Positions 1-6,645 are shown, numbered from the stretch's first letter. The stretch is DNA of 18,673 bases from Clostridia bacterium (GCA_017480265.1 JAFVAZ010000062.1:1-18673), one strand, 5' to 3'. Numbers and translations are program-made. Notes: a model not told the origin generated them from the letters alone.

Positions 1-80
1 ATATTTTACCGCCTTTTTCATTTTAAATTTATGCCTCAGGCATATAATGGTTCTCTTGCTCTGCGGTATGCATGTGCTCT

Positions 81-953
81 TTACTTTTTTTGCCCAAAGA
101 AAAATACCCCTACGGTTCCGCAGCCTGTGTGCGCACCGATCACTGGTGTTATGTAATTTATAAAGACATCTTTAACGCCTAATTTTTCTTTAATTTTATC
201 AGCCAAGAATGACGCATCTTCTAGAGCATCTGCATGAGCAATGCATATAAATGGATTTTTTTCAGCCATCCATAAGTTTTCTATTTTATTGAGCAATTCC
301 AATATAGCAGCTCTGCGCCCTCTTATTTTACTTATCAGAATTAATTCTCCGCTCAGGTTGATGTTCATTATTGGCTTAACGTTTAACATTTCTCCCAAGA
401 TAGCAGTTGTAGCAGATATGCGACCGCCCCTTTTTAAGTGGAACAAATCGTTTACCGTAAACCAAGTATTCATGTGATTTTTGCTCTCTTCAAGCCAAGA
501 GACTACTTCTTCCAATGTCTTACCCTCAGCTTTCATCTTTGCAGCGTGATATACCAATACACCTTGCCCCATAGAAGCAGCGCAAGAGTCAACCACTATC
601 ACCTTATTATTCGGGTAAATCTTATTTAATGCAGTTGCGGTTTGGCTGGCTATGCTATATATGGAACTTAAACTGCCGGAGAAAGCAATGTATAAAATGT
701 CTTTGCCGGTTTTTAAGATCGGCTCGAAATTTTCCATGTAAGTAGAACTATTTATGCAAGTAGTTTTTGGCATATTCCCTTCTCGGATTTTATTATAAAA
801 ATCTTTAGGAGAAATTTCGTAATCTTTAATGAAAGCTTTACCATCGATACTTAATTCTATAGGTATTACATTTATGGAATATTTATCTATGATATCTTGA
901 GAAAGGTCAGAGGTAGAGTCCGTGAAAATAACGTATTTGTGAGAATCCAGCAT
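81..953 (-). CDS. degV: DegV family fatty-acid-binding protein
   Basis: A 290-residue protein of the DegV family. These cytosolic proteins bind a fatty acid; in Firmicutes some (FakB) present it to the FakA kinase for phosphorylation and entry into phospholipid synthesis. Family motifs are seen in order: TDSTSDL at residues 11-17, KTT at 63-65 (head-group region), FSGSLSSIYS near 91-100, VDS-x-AASMGQG at 121-131, LKRGGRIS at 173-180 and GAHTGCGTVGVFF at 273-285. Length is normal for the family. The ATG start is preceded by AGGAGTG at 963-969 (reverse strand), about 9 bases away. No fakA lies in the window, so the kinase link is from family knowledge only. The gene stands alone, divergent from the peptide cluster that follows. 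No convincing promoter or terminator was found for it. Confidence 0.93.
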   Translation of the reverse strand: MLDSHKYVIFTDSTSDLSQDIIDKYSINVIPIELSIDGKAFIKDYEISPKDFYNKIREGNMPKTTCINSSTYMENFEPILKTGKDILYIAFSGSLSSIYSIASQTATALNKIYPNNKVIVVDSCAASMGQGVLVYHAAKMKAEGKTLEEVVSWLEESKNHMNTWFTVNDLFHLKRGGRISATTAILGEMLNVKPIMNINLSGELILISKIRGRRAAILELLNKIENLWMAEKNPFICIAHADALEDASFLADKIKEKLGVKDVFINYITPVIGAHTGCGTVGVFFFGQKK

Positions 954-1212
954 ATATTTAGCACTCCTATTTTACAATCCCTTTATTTGCGCAAGCAGTT
1001 AGCTCAGTCACCTTGCGATCCGCCCTGCAAATAAAAATTAACATATAACTAATTATAATAACATTTTACCACAAAGAGTAAATTTAAGTCTAGCAAAATT
1101 TTCAAAAGCAATTTGGCTGTGATTATTGGATAAATTTTTCAAAATATAAATAGTCTTTAAGGCTATATAATATTCAATTAAGCAAAAATATAAGAAAATA
1201 AAAATAAAATAC
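954..1212. other. AT-rich divergent intergenic region
   Basis: Gap between degV (-) and the first peptide gene (+). It is strongly AT-rich from about 1030 onward. No open frame with a ribosome binding site is seen. A short GC-rich patch near 990-1027 is not explained. The only clear signal is the promoter of peptide gene 1 at its right edge. Confidence 0.5.
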
Positions 1213-1241
1213 TTGACATCAAATAAAATATATTATATAAT
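1213..1241 (+). promoter_or_regulatory. Sigma-A promoter of peptide gene 1
   Basis: TTGACA at 1213-1218, a 17-base spacer, and TATAAT at 1236-1241: both hexamers match the vegetative sigma consensus exactly. It lies 24 bases before the start codon, so the leader RNA is very short and dominated by the ribosome binding site AAGGAGGTGA at 1251-1260. The same arrangement recurs before the next two peptide genes. Confidence 0.88.
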
Positions 1242-1265
1242 AAAATAAGAAAGGAGGTGAAAAGA

Positions 1266-1538
1266 ATGAAAGAGCTCAATAAAGATAAGCTAAAGAGTGT
1301 TTCTGGTGCGGAAGGTTGGGACTACTATCATGATAGGAAAGATGGAACATGGTATTTAGTTAATGAGCGTGGCAGAAATATTCTTAGAAGTCACGGTTAC
1401 ACGGTTGCAGGGCCTGACGATCCACGCATCTCAAGAATGTATGGTGTTGGAGTTCGGTTTTGTACTGTGAAAGATAACGTAGGAGCAGGCATTGGTGATG
1501 CTCGTATGGAAGAGTTACTTGGTCCCATGGGCCTGTAA
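1266..1538 (+). CDS. Double-glycine-type leader peptide, copy 1
   Basis: A 90-residue small protein, first of three tandem paralogues. The leader MKELNKDKLKSVSGA has hydrophobic residues at -12 (L4), -7 (L9) and -4 (V12) before a Gly-Ala at -2/-1. This is the pattern of leaders cut by C39-peptidase ABC exporters (known from class II bacteriocins and related peptides). The predicted mature part is about 75 residues with W18, GTWYL at 27-31, GY at 44-45, and G-x-GIGD (73-78) followed by M81 and E82-E83. It has a single cysteine (C66), so lanthipeptide-type crosslinking is unlikely. The start is the ATG at 1266, 8 bases after GGAGG; an in-frame GTG at 1257 lies inside the ribosome binding site and is rejected. 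The mature part is not recognised. No exporter or immunity gene is in the window. Confidence 0.82.
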   Translation: MKELNKDKLKSVSGAEGWDYYHDRKDGTWYLVNERGRNILRSHGYTVAGPDDPRISRMYGVGVRFCTVKDNVGAGIGDARMEELLGPMGL

Positions 1539-1672
1539 GCATTATTTTTAAGTATCTGCCGGAGGGGTAGAACTATATTTTAGTTGCATTATAAAAAACA
1601 GATAAAGAAATTAAAAAAGTTGCAAAATTAATACTATATGCAATATTAATTTTAAAAGACACAACACAATGC

Positions 1673-1701
1673 TTGATATTTAATGAAATATATTGTATAA
1701 T
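1673..1701 (+). promoter_or_regulatory. Sigma-A promoter of peptide gene 2
   Basis: TTGATA at 1673-1678, 17-base spacer, TATAAT at 1696-1701. It is a near copy of the copy-1 promoter with one change in the -35 box. The ribosome binding site AAGGAGGTGA follows at 1711-1720. Confidence 0.85.
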
Positions 1702-1725
1702 AAAATAAGAAAGGAGGTGAAAAAG

Positions 1726-2001
1726 ATGAAAGAGCTCAATAAAGATAAGCTAAAGAGTGTTTCTGGTGCTGGAGATTGGAATCCTGTAGGGGGAGATGGA
1801 AAGGGATATTTTCTAAATACAGCAGCGGTAGACAAACTTGAAGAAATGGGTTATACTCTTGAAATTAATAATCTGTATACACCATCCACTAAAATGCATA
1901 AATATGGTATGGGTTTTGCTTATGATGTTACAGACGCTAATGGAAATGGTATAGGAGATAACCTTATGCAAGAAATATTCGGAAATCCAGTAGCACGGTA
2001 A
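1726..2001 (+). CDS. Double-glycine-type leader peptide, copy 2
   Basis: A 91-residue paralogue of copy 1. Residues 1-15 are identical to copy 1 (MKELNKDKLKSVSGA), then the proteins diverge. Landmarks: W18, GKGYFL at 25-30, AVDKLEEMGY at 34-43, a DVTD block at 67-70, GNGIGD at 73-78 and LMQEIFG at 80-86. There is no cysteine. The ATG at 1726 is 8 bases after GGAGG; an upstream in-frame TTG at 1693 lies in the promoter and is rejected. The body shares the AVD-x-L-x-EMGY and DVTD segments with copy 3, so copies 2 and 3 are closer to each other than to copy 1. Likely an exported peptide cut after Gly-Ala; its activity is unknown. Confidence 0.82.
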   Translation: MKELNKDKLKSVSGAGDWNPVGGDGKGYFLNTAAVDKLEEMGYTLEINNLYTPSTKMHKYGMGFAYDVTDANGNGIGDNLMQEIFGNPVAR

Positions 2002-2017
2002 ACTTTTAGCGAAAAAA

Positions 2018-2050
2018 AGAACCTCTGGAATATACCAGAGATTCTTTTTT
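2018..2050 (+). terminator. Rho-independent terminator of peptide gene 2
   Basis: Stem CTCTGG (2023-2028) with CCAGAG (2035-2040), extended by AGAA/TTCT across one mismatch, a six-base loop, and a T run at 2044-2050. An almost identical hairpin follows copy 3. Confidence 0.85.
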
Positions 2051-2074
2051 GCCTAGAAAACATATTTTTTATTT

Positions 2075-2157
2075 AAATACATAAAGTAGTACCAGAAAAA
2101 TCATAAAATAAGTAATATATAATTATTAAATTAAAAATATAAAGAAATAAAAATAAA
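2075..2157 (+). repeat. Spacer repeat A (upstream of copy 3)
   Basis: AT-rich spacer between terminator 2 and promoter 3. It recurs with few changes at 2651-2730 after terminator 3 (shared runs such as ATAAAATAAGTAATATATAA). Here it leads directly into a full promoter, whereas the other copy does not. Confidence 0.75.
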
Positions 2158-2161
2158 ATAC

Positions 2162-2190
2162 TTGACATTTAATAAAATATATTATATAAT
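2162..2190 (+). promoter_or_regulatory. Sigma-A promoter of peptide gene 3
   Basis: TTGACA at 2162-2167, 17-base spacer, TATAAT at 2185-2190: exact consensus, with the flanks of the copy-1 promoter. The ribosome binding site AAGGAGGTGA follows at 2200-2209. Confidence 0.88.
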
Positions 2191-2214
2191 AAAATAAGAA
2201 AGGAGGTGAAAAAA

Positions 2215-2523
2215 ATGACAGAGCTCAATACAGATAAGCTAAAGAGTGTTTCTGGCAGAGGAAGCTGGAGCATTGGAAGTTTAGGGACTAGTAACGGCAA
2301 AACATATTTTTTAGATAGCAATGCAGTTGATACACTTACTGAAATGGGATATCACATTGGATCCACGCTGGCTCCAGCGATAGCTGGACGTAAGGTCGGG
2401 AGGGCTGCCGACGTAACTGACACTTACGGAAAACCTATTGGAGATCAATTGATGAGAGAAATATTTGGCGAACCATCTCCAATAATAATGCCATCTAGTG
2501 GGCCTGAAGTTGATTTAGTTTAG
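2215..2523 (+). CDS. Double-glycine-type leader peptide, copy 3
   Basis: A 102-residue paralogue. The leader differs from copies 1 and 2 at only three places in the first 15 residues (K2T, K6T, A15R). The -2/-1 pair is therefore Gly-Arg instead of Gly-Ala, which is unusual for C39 peptidases. The body has W18, GKTYFL near 28-33, AVDTLTEMGY at 37-46, ADVTD at 65-69, GKPIGD at 72-77 and LMREIFG at 79-85, then a tail of about 17 residues rich in Pro and Ser that the other copies lack. No cysteine. Start: ATG at 2215, 8 bases after GGAGG; an in-frame GTG at 2206 inside the ribosome binding site is rejected. Function unknown; its processing may differ from its sisters. Confidence 0.82.
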   Translation: MTELNTDKLKSVSGRGSWSIGSLGTSNGKTYFLDSNAVDTLTEMGYHIGSTLAPAIAGRKVGRAADVTDTYGKPIGDQLMREIFGEPSPIIMPSSGPEVDLV

Positions 2524-2588
2524 AGTTGATTTATTATAATGACGGGCATATTTGGAAAACCCAAGTAACACTGCAGACTTTCAGCGAA

Positions 2589-2623
2589 AAAAGAACCTCT
2601 GGTATATTCCAGAGGCTCTTTTA
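2589..2623 (+). terminator. Rho-independent terminator of peptide gene 3
   Basis: Perfect stem CCTCTGG (2596-2602) / CCAGAGG (2609-2615) with a six-base loop, extended by AAGA/TCTT across a mismatch and followed by a T-rich run. It is clearly duplicated from, or with, the terminator of copy 2. Confidence 0.85.
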
Positions 2624-2650
2624 TTGTATAAAAAACTAAATTTCTTTTAT

Positions 2651-2730
2651 AAATACGTAAAGTAGCATCAGAAAAATTATAAAATAAGTAATATATAATT
2701 ATTAAATTAAAAAATATAGAAAAATAAAAA
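2651..2730 (+). repeat. Spacer repeat B, start of a missing fourth unit
   Basis: Near copy of 2075-2157, placed after terminator 3 just as the first copy sits after terminator 2. The similarity ends near 2730, before where a -35 box would stand. Neither promoter nor leader follows, so it marks the edge of the tandem duplication or a deleted unit. The remaining bases to 2873 hold nothing recognisable. Confidence 0.7.
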
Positions 2731-2873
2731 GTATGGAAAAAATGAAGTGCCCATTAATAATGAAATTTGTTGGATGGAGCTTCATTCTCAGAGAGATTAA
2801 AGCTGTGGATATTATCTTAATTATCTCCAATTAATATTCGTAAATTCCTCAAATTTGCATGTCTCTAAAAATA

Positions 2874-3575
2874 TTATAATTGTAAAGGCTGTTCGTCTTT
2901 ATCGTATAAAATTACCTTAGGTAAAATTGGTCCAATTTGATCTAAATTATCTTCTATGTATTTAACTAACAAGGGAAACGATCTTTTAGCATTCCTTGAC
3001 AGTAAAGGAAGTAATATGCCTTTACTCTTTAAATGCTCTTGAACTGAAAAAATTATTCCTCTTAATTCTTTGAGACGAAGTGTCGTACCAAAACATTGAG
3101 TTATAATGCCGTATGCACTCGAATTTTTATAATTAAATCCATTCAACTCTTTTTTTACTGCAGTTGCCTCATAACCCGTTCCGTAAGTCCGAACCCTATT
3201 TACTTGTGGTTGTACAATCATACGAACTTCACCGATAGGATCAGTTTGTATAGGAGGAACAGCAGCTATATTTTGCGCGACTGCAGACCTTAACTGTGGA
3301 TCTACTATCGTCTGCGGCTGCAAAGGTGCAAGAAACATTGGAATCCCTGCGGCACTCTGTTCAAAGAAAGGGACACTTGGAAATTGTAACGGTTGAGCTA
3401 CTGCATCCTCTGTATCAACGGGGTTGTGTCGATGAGGCAAAAATGGTACAATAATTCGCCTGACGGGCTTTCTTGTATTGTTATGATCACTTCCGTTTAC
3501 GCAGGCAACTGAATTTGGCAAAACTGTTGTGCTCGTAATTATAAACGCTAAAATACTAGATACAATTTTTTTCAT
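2874..3575 (-). CDS. Secreted proline-rich protein of unknown function
   Basis: A 233-residue protein with a clear export signal: MKK, a hydrophobic stretch to about residue 19, then NSVAC ending at C25. S-V-A before C25 suits signal peptidase I; as a lipobox it would be weak because -3 is Ser. Residues about 38-130 are rich in Pro, Gln, Val and Ala (PFLPHRH, LAPLQPQ, AAVPPIQ), suggesting an extended linker. The C-terminal 90 residues are more ordinary, with predicted helices (KELRGIIFSVQEHLKSKGI and a KYIEDNLDQIGPILP tail). The start follows AAGGAG at 3584-3589 (reverse strand) with good spacing. Not recognised as any family. It is convergent with the peptide cluster; a functional link is only a guess from position. 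Confidence 0.75.
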   Translation of the reverse strand: MKKIVSSILAFIITSTTVLPNSVACVNGSDHNNTRKPVRRIIVPFLPHRHNPVDTEDAVAQPLQFPSVPFFEQSAAGIPMFLAPLQPQTIVDPQLRSAVAQNIAAVPPIQTDPIGEVRMIVQPQVNRVRTYGTGYEATAVKKELNGFNYKNSSAYGIITQCFGTTLRLKELRGIIFSVQEHLKSKGILLPLLSRNAKRSFPLLVKYIEDNLDQIGPILPKVILYDKDEQPLQL

Positions 3576-3609
3576 ATTAATTTCTCCTTAAGTCCTTGGC
3601 TATTTTTAG

Positions 3610-3636
3610 TTTATACTATAATATAGCATTTGTCAA
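3610..3636 (-). promoter_or_regulatory. Possible promoter of the secreted protein gene
   Basis: On the reverse strand, TTGACA (3631-3636) is followed after a 15-base spacer by TATAAA (3610-3615). The spacer is shorter than the usual 17, so this is only a candidate. Confidence 0.4.
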
Positions 3637-3773
3637 CAATGCTTTATGCATGCTTTTTTTATGATATTTTTAATAAATACTTTTCATGAAAATGTTATTG
3701 GCAAGAAACAAGTATAGATAATATTGCAGGAATAAGTCTAATGTCGCATACAACAATAAAGATGCACATATGA

Positions 3774-3881
3774 GATAAAATAAAAAGGTATGAAGCTATT
3801 ATTGAAGAGAAAGGTAAAATATACTTGACAACAGATGAGCTATATTTAGTGGCATCAAGTGAAGGTTTTGAGTTAGTATAA
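3774..3881 (+). pseudogene. Possible gene remnant, C-terminal fragment
   Basis: An open frame without a start codon that ends in TAA at 3879-3881. Its translation looks protein-like (RYEAIIEEKGKIYLTTDELY then LVASSEGFELV), with the Glu/Lys mix of coding sequence rather than random AT-rich DNA. It sits between stops in a gene-poor stretch. The family is not recognised. Confidence 0.22.
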
Positions 3882-3961
3882 GTTGTCCGGCAAATACAGT
3901 AAGAAATACGCCCCAAAAAATCTTTATCTATCACTAAAGCATCCTCACTTCCAAGGGCCTT

Positions 3962-4168
3962 CTACAGATAATATTGATTTGCTGTCGGACATCTAACTAT
4001 TATACTATTACAATTGGTCATTCCTTGGTGTGTAAAGGTAATCGCCCGTTGTGTAGGTAGTTTTTTGTCTAGTTGCCTTTTTCCTTCTCTCATCACTATT
4101 GTACGATAATCATTCCAACAAATTCCATCGTCATCCCTATAGACTTTATTATAATTCCCAGTATACAC
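3962..4168 (-). CDS. Hypothetical small protein or gene remnant
   Basis: A 68-codon frame starting at a GTG, with AAAGGA a few bases upstream as a possible ribosome binding site. The frame stays open upstream to about 4257 without an ATG, so it may instead be the end of a decayed longer gene. The product would be basic and polar (YTGNYNKVYRDDDGICWNDY, then REGKRQLDKK) with no signal peptide or membrane segment and four cysteines counted over the whole open frame upstream and within. No family is recognised. Neighbouring sequence on both sides looks degenerate, which lowers confidence that it is expressed. Confidence 0.3.
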   Translation of the reverse strand: MYTGNYNKVYRDDDGICWNDYRTIVMREGKRQLDKKLPTQRAITFTHQGMTNCNSIIVRCPTANQYYL

Positions 4169-4243
4169 TAAAATCCTTTTTACACATGAACTTAAAATAA
4201 CCTGCGGAGGCTGTTTTTTGCAGGTATATTGGCATGATTTTAG

Positions 4244-4710
4244 TTGCTCCGCCCGCTAAATCTGTTTGAAAGTGCAAGGCTGGAAGATTTTCGCGATATT
4301 TTGTCAAGGGACTTTGATTTTTTTCGGGTGATTTTGGAGCTCGCCCGTAAAGTTATCCCTCTCGATTTCTGCATCCCAGACCTAGATAAATGCGTTATCT
4401 ATGCCTAAATTCGCCTTGTCCAGATTTATCATAGATATAAAACTGTTGCCTGAATTGTAATGTCGTAACTACCTATAAACGATCGGCTTTCAAGAATCCT
4501 AGAGAGTGAAGAGGCTCTATCGCCTACCGATCTAATATCTTCAATGAAATAATCAAGTAAGTCATAGAAGATATGCTGGGCACAGTAAACCGGATCGCCA
4601 AATATATCAACGTCGAAATTTAAAGACTCGAAAAGCTAACTAGAGCAGAACGCAATAGCCTTTATAATTTGCTAATTTTCAATCTTAGAAGTGGTCTTTG
4701 GGCATCGTGA
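4244..4710 (+). pseudogene. Decayed gene with several stops and a frameshift
   Basis: Two frames read as broken protein. The first (4244-4408) gives LEDFRDILSRDFDFF and LELARKVIPLDFCIPDLDK before TAA, then continues in frame as IRLVQIYHRYKTVA. The second (about 4480-4710) gives IAYRSNIFNEIIK, stop, VIEDMLGTVNRIAKYINVEI, stop, RLEKLTRAERNSLYNLLIF, with in-frame stops at 4507, 4558 and 4621. Runs of sensible residues between stops on one strand suggest an old gene with nonsense mutations and at least one frameshift. No start site, conserved motif or family was recognised. It could be a dead mobile-element gene, but nothing seen proves that. Confidence 0.33.
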
Positions 4711-5007
4711 CTTAAAGCGAGTAATCTCTATTTAACCTCTTTAATCACAACGGATTCCAAAGGATATAAAACTTTAAAACTGTTGTTAGTAAAATTTTAG
4801 AGCATAAAGCCGTCATCTTATATCGCATCTTTGCAAATTTACCAATCTTTACAAATGCAAATTTATGTGCTAACATGAGAACAATGTAGAAATATAAAAG
4901 AAATTTATGGTGCAGTTATTTTAACAAACTATACCTCGTTTTTTACATCTAAGAAATGAGACTTGATTCTATTTTAAATTTTTAAATGTCAGAAGGAGAT
5001 TTTAAAA
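4711..5007. other. Gene-poor AT-rich stretch
   Basis: Between the decayed frames and the next small gene. There is no open frame with a ribosome binding site and no strong hairpin. Only the ribosome binding site AGAAGGAG at 4991-4998, which belongs to the next gene, stands out. Confidence 0.5.
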
Positions 5008-5250
5008 GTGAATGCATTTAAATGTTTTGAATTGTATATAAAAGACAAAGATTTGCCAAAAGATATTGAACAGTACATTTTAGAGGGGTACGCATCTATT
5101 TATTATAGTTTAGAATGAGTTAACATTACTGACGAAAAAGCTCTTGAAGTACTAGGTAACAATACTTTCTGTGAAGGTGTTGAAAGGGCTATAATGCATT
5201 GTGATGCAGTTCGTGATAGCGAAGATGGTAGAGAAATATTAATGCAATAA
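5008..5250 (+). pseudogene. Small gene interrupted by one in-frame TGA
   Basis: Starts at GTG 5008, 9 bases after the good ribosome binding site AGAAGGAG (4991-4998). The frame runs 36 codons to TGA at 5116-5118, then stays open another 43 codons to TAA at 5248-5250. Both halves look coding: before the stop KCFELYIKDKDLPKDIEQYI and YYSLE; after it VNITDEKALEVLGNNTFCEG and ERAIMHCDAVRDSEDGREI. The intact product would be 80 residues, acidic, with no signal peptide or membrane helix. A TGG-to-TGA nonsense change is the simplest reading, since the genome uses TGA as a normal stop. A 36-residue truncated product could still be made. The family is not recognised. It lies 54 bases before metK in the same direction. 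Confidence 0.5.
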
Positions 5251-5304
5251 AAATGATATTACATAATATTATTTTAGGATAAAACCATAGAAAGCAGGAA
5301 TAGC

Positions 5305-6492
5305 ATGTCAAAACAATTATTTACTTCAGAATCAGTCACAAAAGGGCACCCAGATAAAATTTGCGACCAAATATCCGATGCTATTTTGGATGCAATTTTA
5401 GAAATAGACAAAGAAGCTCACGTAGCTTGCGAAGTTACGGTCGCGCCCAATTTGGTGCATGTAATGGGAGAAATTACAACGAAATGTTATGTAGATATTT
5501 CGGAGATTGTGAGAAACACAATAATAGAAATAGGGTATGATGACCCAAAATATAAATTTGATGGACATAGCTGCAATATAATCTTGTCGATTAATTCTCA
5601 ATCGCCGGATATAGCAATAGGCGTGAATGAATCGTATGAAGCCAAGATAGAAGATTTTACAGACAAAAACAATGAAACTGGCGCAGGAGATCAGGGAATG
5701 ATGTTCGGATTTGCCTGCAATGAAACAGAGGAGCTTATGCCTTTACCAATTTCACTGGCACATAAATTAACTAAACGATTAGACTTTGTACGAGAAAATC
5801 AGATCTTAAAGTATTTAAGACCGGACGGAAAAGCGCAAGTAACCGTAGAATATGAAGATAGCAAACCAAAAAGGATTGGCACTATAGTCCTCTCTGCACA
5901 GCATGAAGAACACATAGGAAGCAACCAAATAAAGAAAGATTTGATCAATTTTGTAATAAAGCCGAGTATAGATGAGAGTCTGATGGACAATTATACGAAA
6001 ATTTATATAAACCCAACCGGAAGATTCGTGATAGGAGGTCCAGCTGCAGATACTGGGCTTACGGGCAGAAAGATCATTGTAGATACTTATGGAGGGTATT
6101 CTCGTCACGGAGGTGGAGCATTCTCTGGTAAAGATCCTACAAAAGTGGATAGGTCGGCTGCATATATGGCTAGATATATCGCTAAAAATATAGTAGGTGC
6201 GAAGCTTGCAACAAAGTGCGAAGTGCAAATAGCCTATGCTATCGGAATGGCGTCACCTGTATCCGTCCTAGTTGATGCTTTCGGGACTTCTAAATATTCT
6301 AATGAAAAATTAACTCAGATCGTGAATAGGGTATTTGATTTAAGGCCTGCTGCAATTATTAATTCATTGAATCTACGAAATCCAATATATCGTCAGTTAG
6401 CAACATATGGACATATGGGCAGAGTAGATTTAAATATCCCGTGGGAACAGCTAGATAAAACAGAGTTATTGGAATCTTTAGGAAAAGATTAA
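5305..6492 (+). CDS. metK: S-adenosylmethionine synthetase
   Basis: A 395-residue cytosolic enzyme making S-adenosylmethionine from methionine and ATP. It supplies the methyl donor for methylation, and polyamine and radical SAM chemistry depend on it too. Family signatures are all present: GHPDK at 14-18, GEITT at 55-59, GAGDQG at 126-131 (ATP/methionine site), RPDGKAQVTVEY at 172-183, GRFVIGGPAADTGLTGRK at 239-256, and the glycine-rich loop GGGAFSGKD at 269-277. Length is normal. The ATG at 5305 has only a modest ribosome binding site (AGGA at 5296-5299). No S-box or other SAM riboswitch is visible in the 54 bases upstream or in the spacer before the small broken gene, which is worth noting because Firmicutes metK genes are often riboswitch-controlled. 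Confidence 0.98.
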   Translation: MSKQLFTSESVTKGHPDKICDQISDAILDAILEIDKEAHVACEVTVAPNLVHVMGEITTKCYVDISEIVRNTIIEIGYDDPKYKFDGHSCNIILSINSQSPDIAIGVNESYEAKIEDFTDKNNETGAGDQGMMFGFACNETEELMPLPISLAHKLTKRLDFVRENQILKYLRPDGKAQVTVEYEDSKPKRIGTIVLSAQHEEHIGSNQIKKDLINFVIKPSIDESLMDNYTKIYINPTGRFVIGGPAADTGLTGRKIIVDTYGGYSRHGGGAFSGKDPTKVDRSAAYMARYIAKNIVGAKLATKCEVQIAYAIGMASPVSVLVDAFGTSKYSNEKLTQIVNRVFDLRPAAIINSLNLRNPIYRQLATYGHMGRVDLNIPWEQLDKTELLESLGKD

Positions 6493-6500
6493 AATTATTA

Positions 6501-6535
6501 GCTAAGGTAAAAAAGTATTTTAGCATTTTGGTCCG
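6501..6535 (+). terminator. Weak possible terminator of metK
   Basis: An imperfect stem GCTAAGGTA / TATTTTAGC (6501-6524) with two G-U pairs, followed by ATTTTGG. It is weak; the stronger hairpin at 6613-6645 may also serve metK. Confidence 0.3.
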
Positions 6536-6605
6536 TAATTACACACCATCTTAATTTAATTGTACTTGTTCCCACTTTTTATCTACATTATTTGGGGCGT
6601 GTCTG

Positions 6606-6645
6606 AAAAAAAGGAATGTTTCCTGTTGCATACAGAAAGCATTCC
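6606..6645 (-). terminator. Rho-independent terminator of groESL
   Basis: Long stem GGAATGTTT-x-CTGT paired with ACAG-x-AAAGCATTCC (14 base pairs, one mismatch, one G-U), with a five-base loop. On the reverse strand it is followed by seven T (6606-6612). It lies 45 bases past the groEL stop. On the + strand the downstream side is only moderately T-rich. Confidence 0.85.

Noticed and set aside
30..44. TATGCCT-C-AGGCATA palindrome after degV as terminator
   Set aside because: Short stem, no T run on the degV strand.
958..966. TTAGCACTC upstream of degV, identical to a CIRCE half
   Set aside because: No matching GAGTGCTAA follows at a 9-base distance; half-sites occur by chance.
990..1030. GTTAGCTCAGT resembling a tRNA D-arm
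   Set aside because: No acceptor stem, anticodon arm or T-arm can be built around it.
1257..1265. GTG start for peptide gene 1 (and GTG 2206, TTG 1693 for the sisters)
   Set aside because: These codons lie inside the ribosome binding site or promoter; the ATG 8 bases downstream of GGAGG is common to all three.
1100..2800. CRISPR array or insertion sequence in the repeated region
   Set aside because: The repeats are whole gene units with promoters and terminators; no short regular repeat-spacer pattern, no terminal inverted repeats, no transposase.
3695..3934. 79-codon reverse frame between the secreted protein gene and the decayed belt
   Set aside because: No ribosome binding site, low-complexity hydrophobic text, opposite to a more protein-like fragment.
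5116..5118. TGA read as tryptophan or selenocysteine genome-wide
   Set aside because: smpB, the GIY-YIG gene and the ABC ATPase gene end in TGA and all Trp codons checked are TGG; no selenocysteine insertion element is visible.
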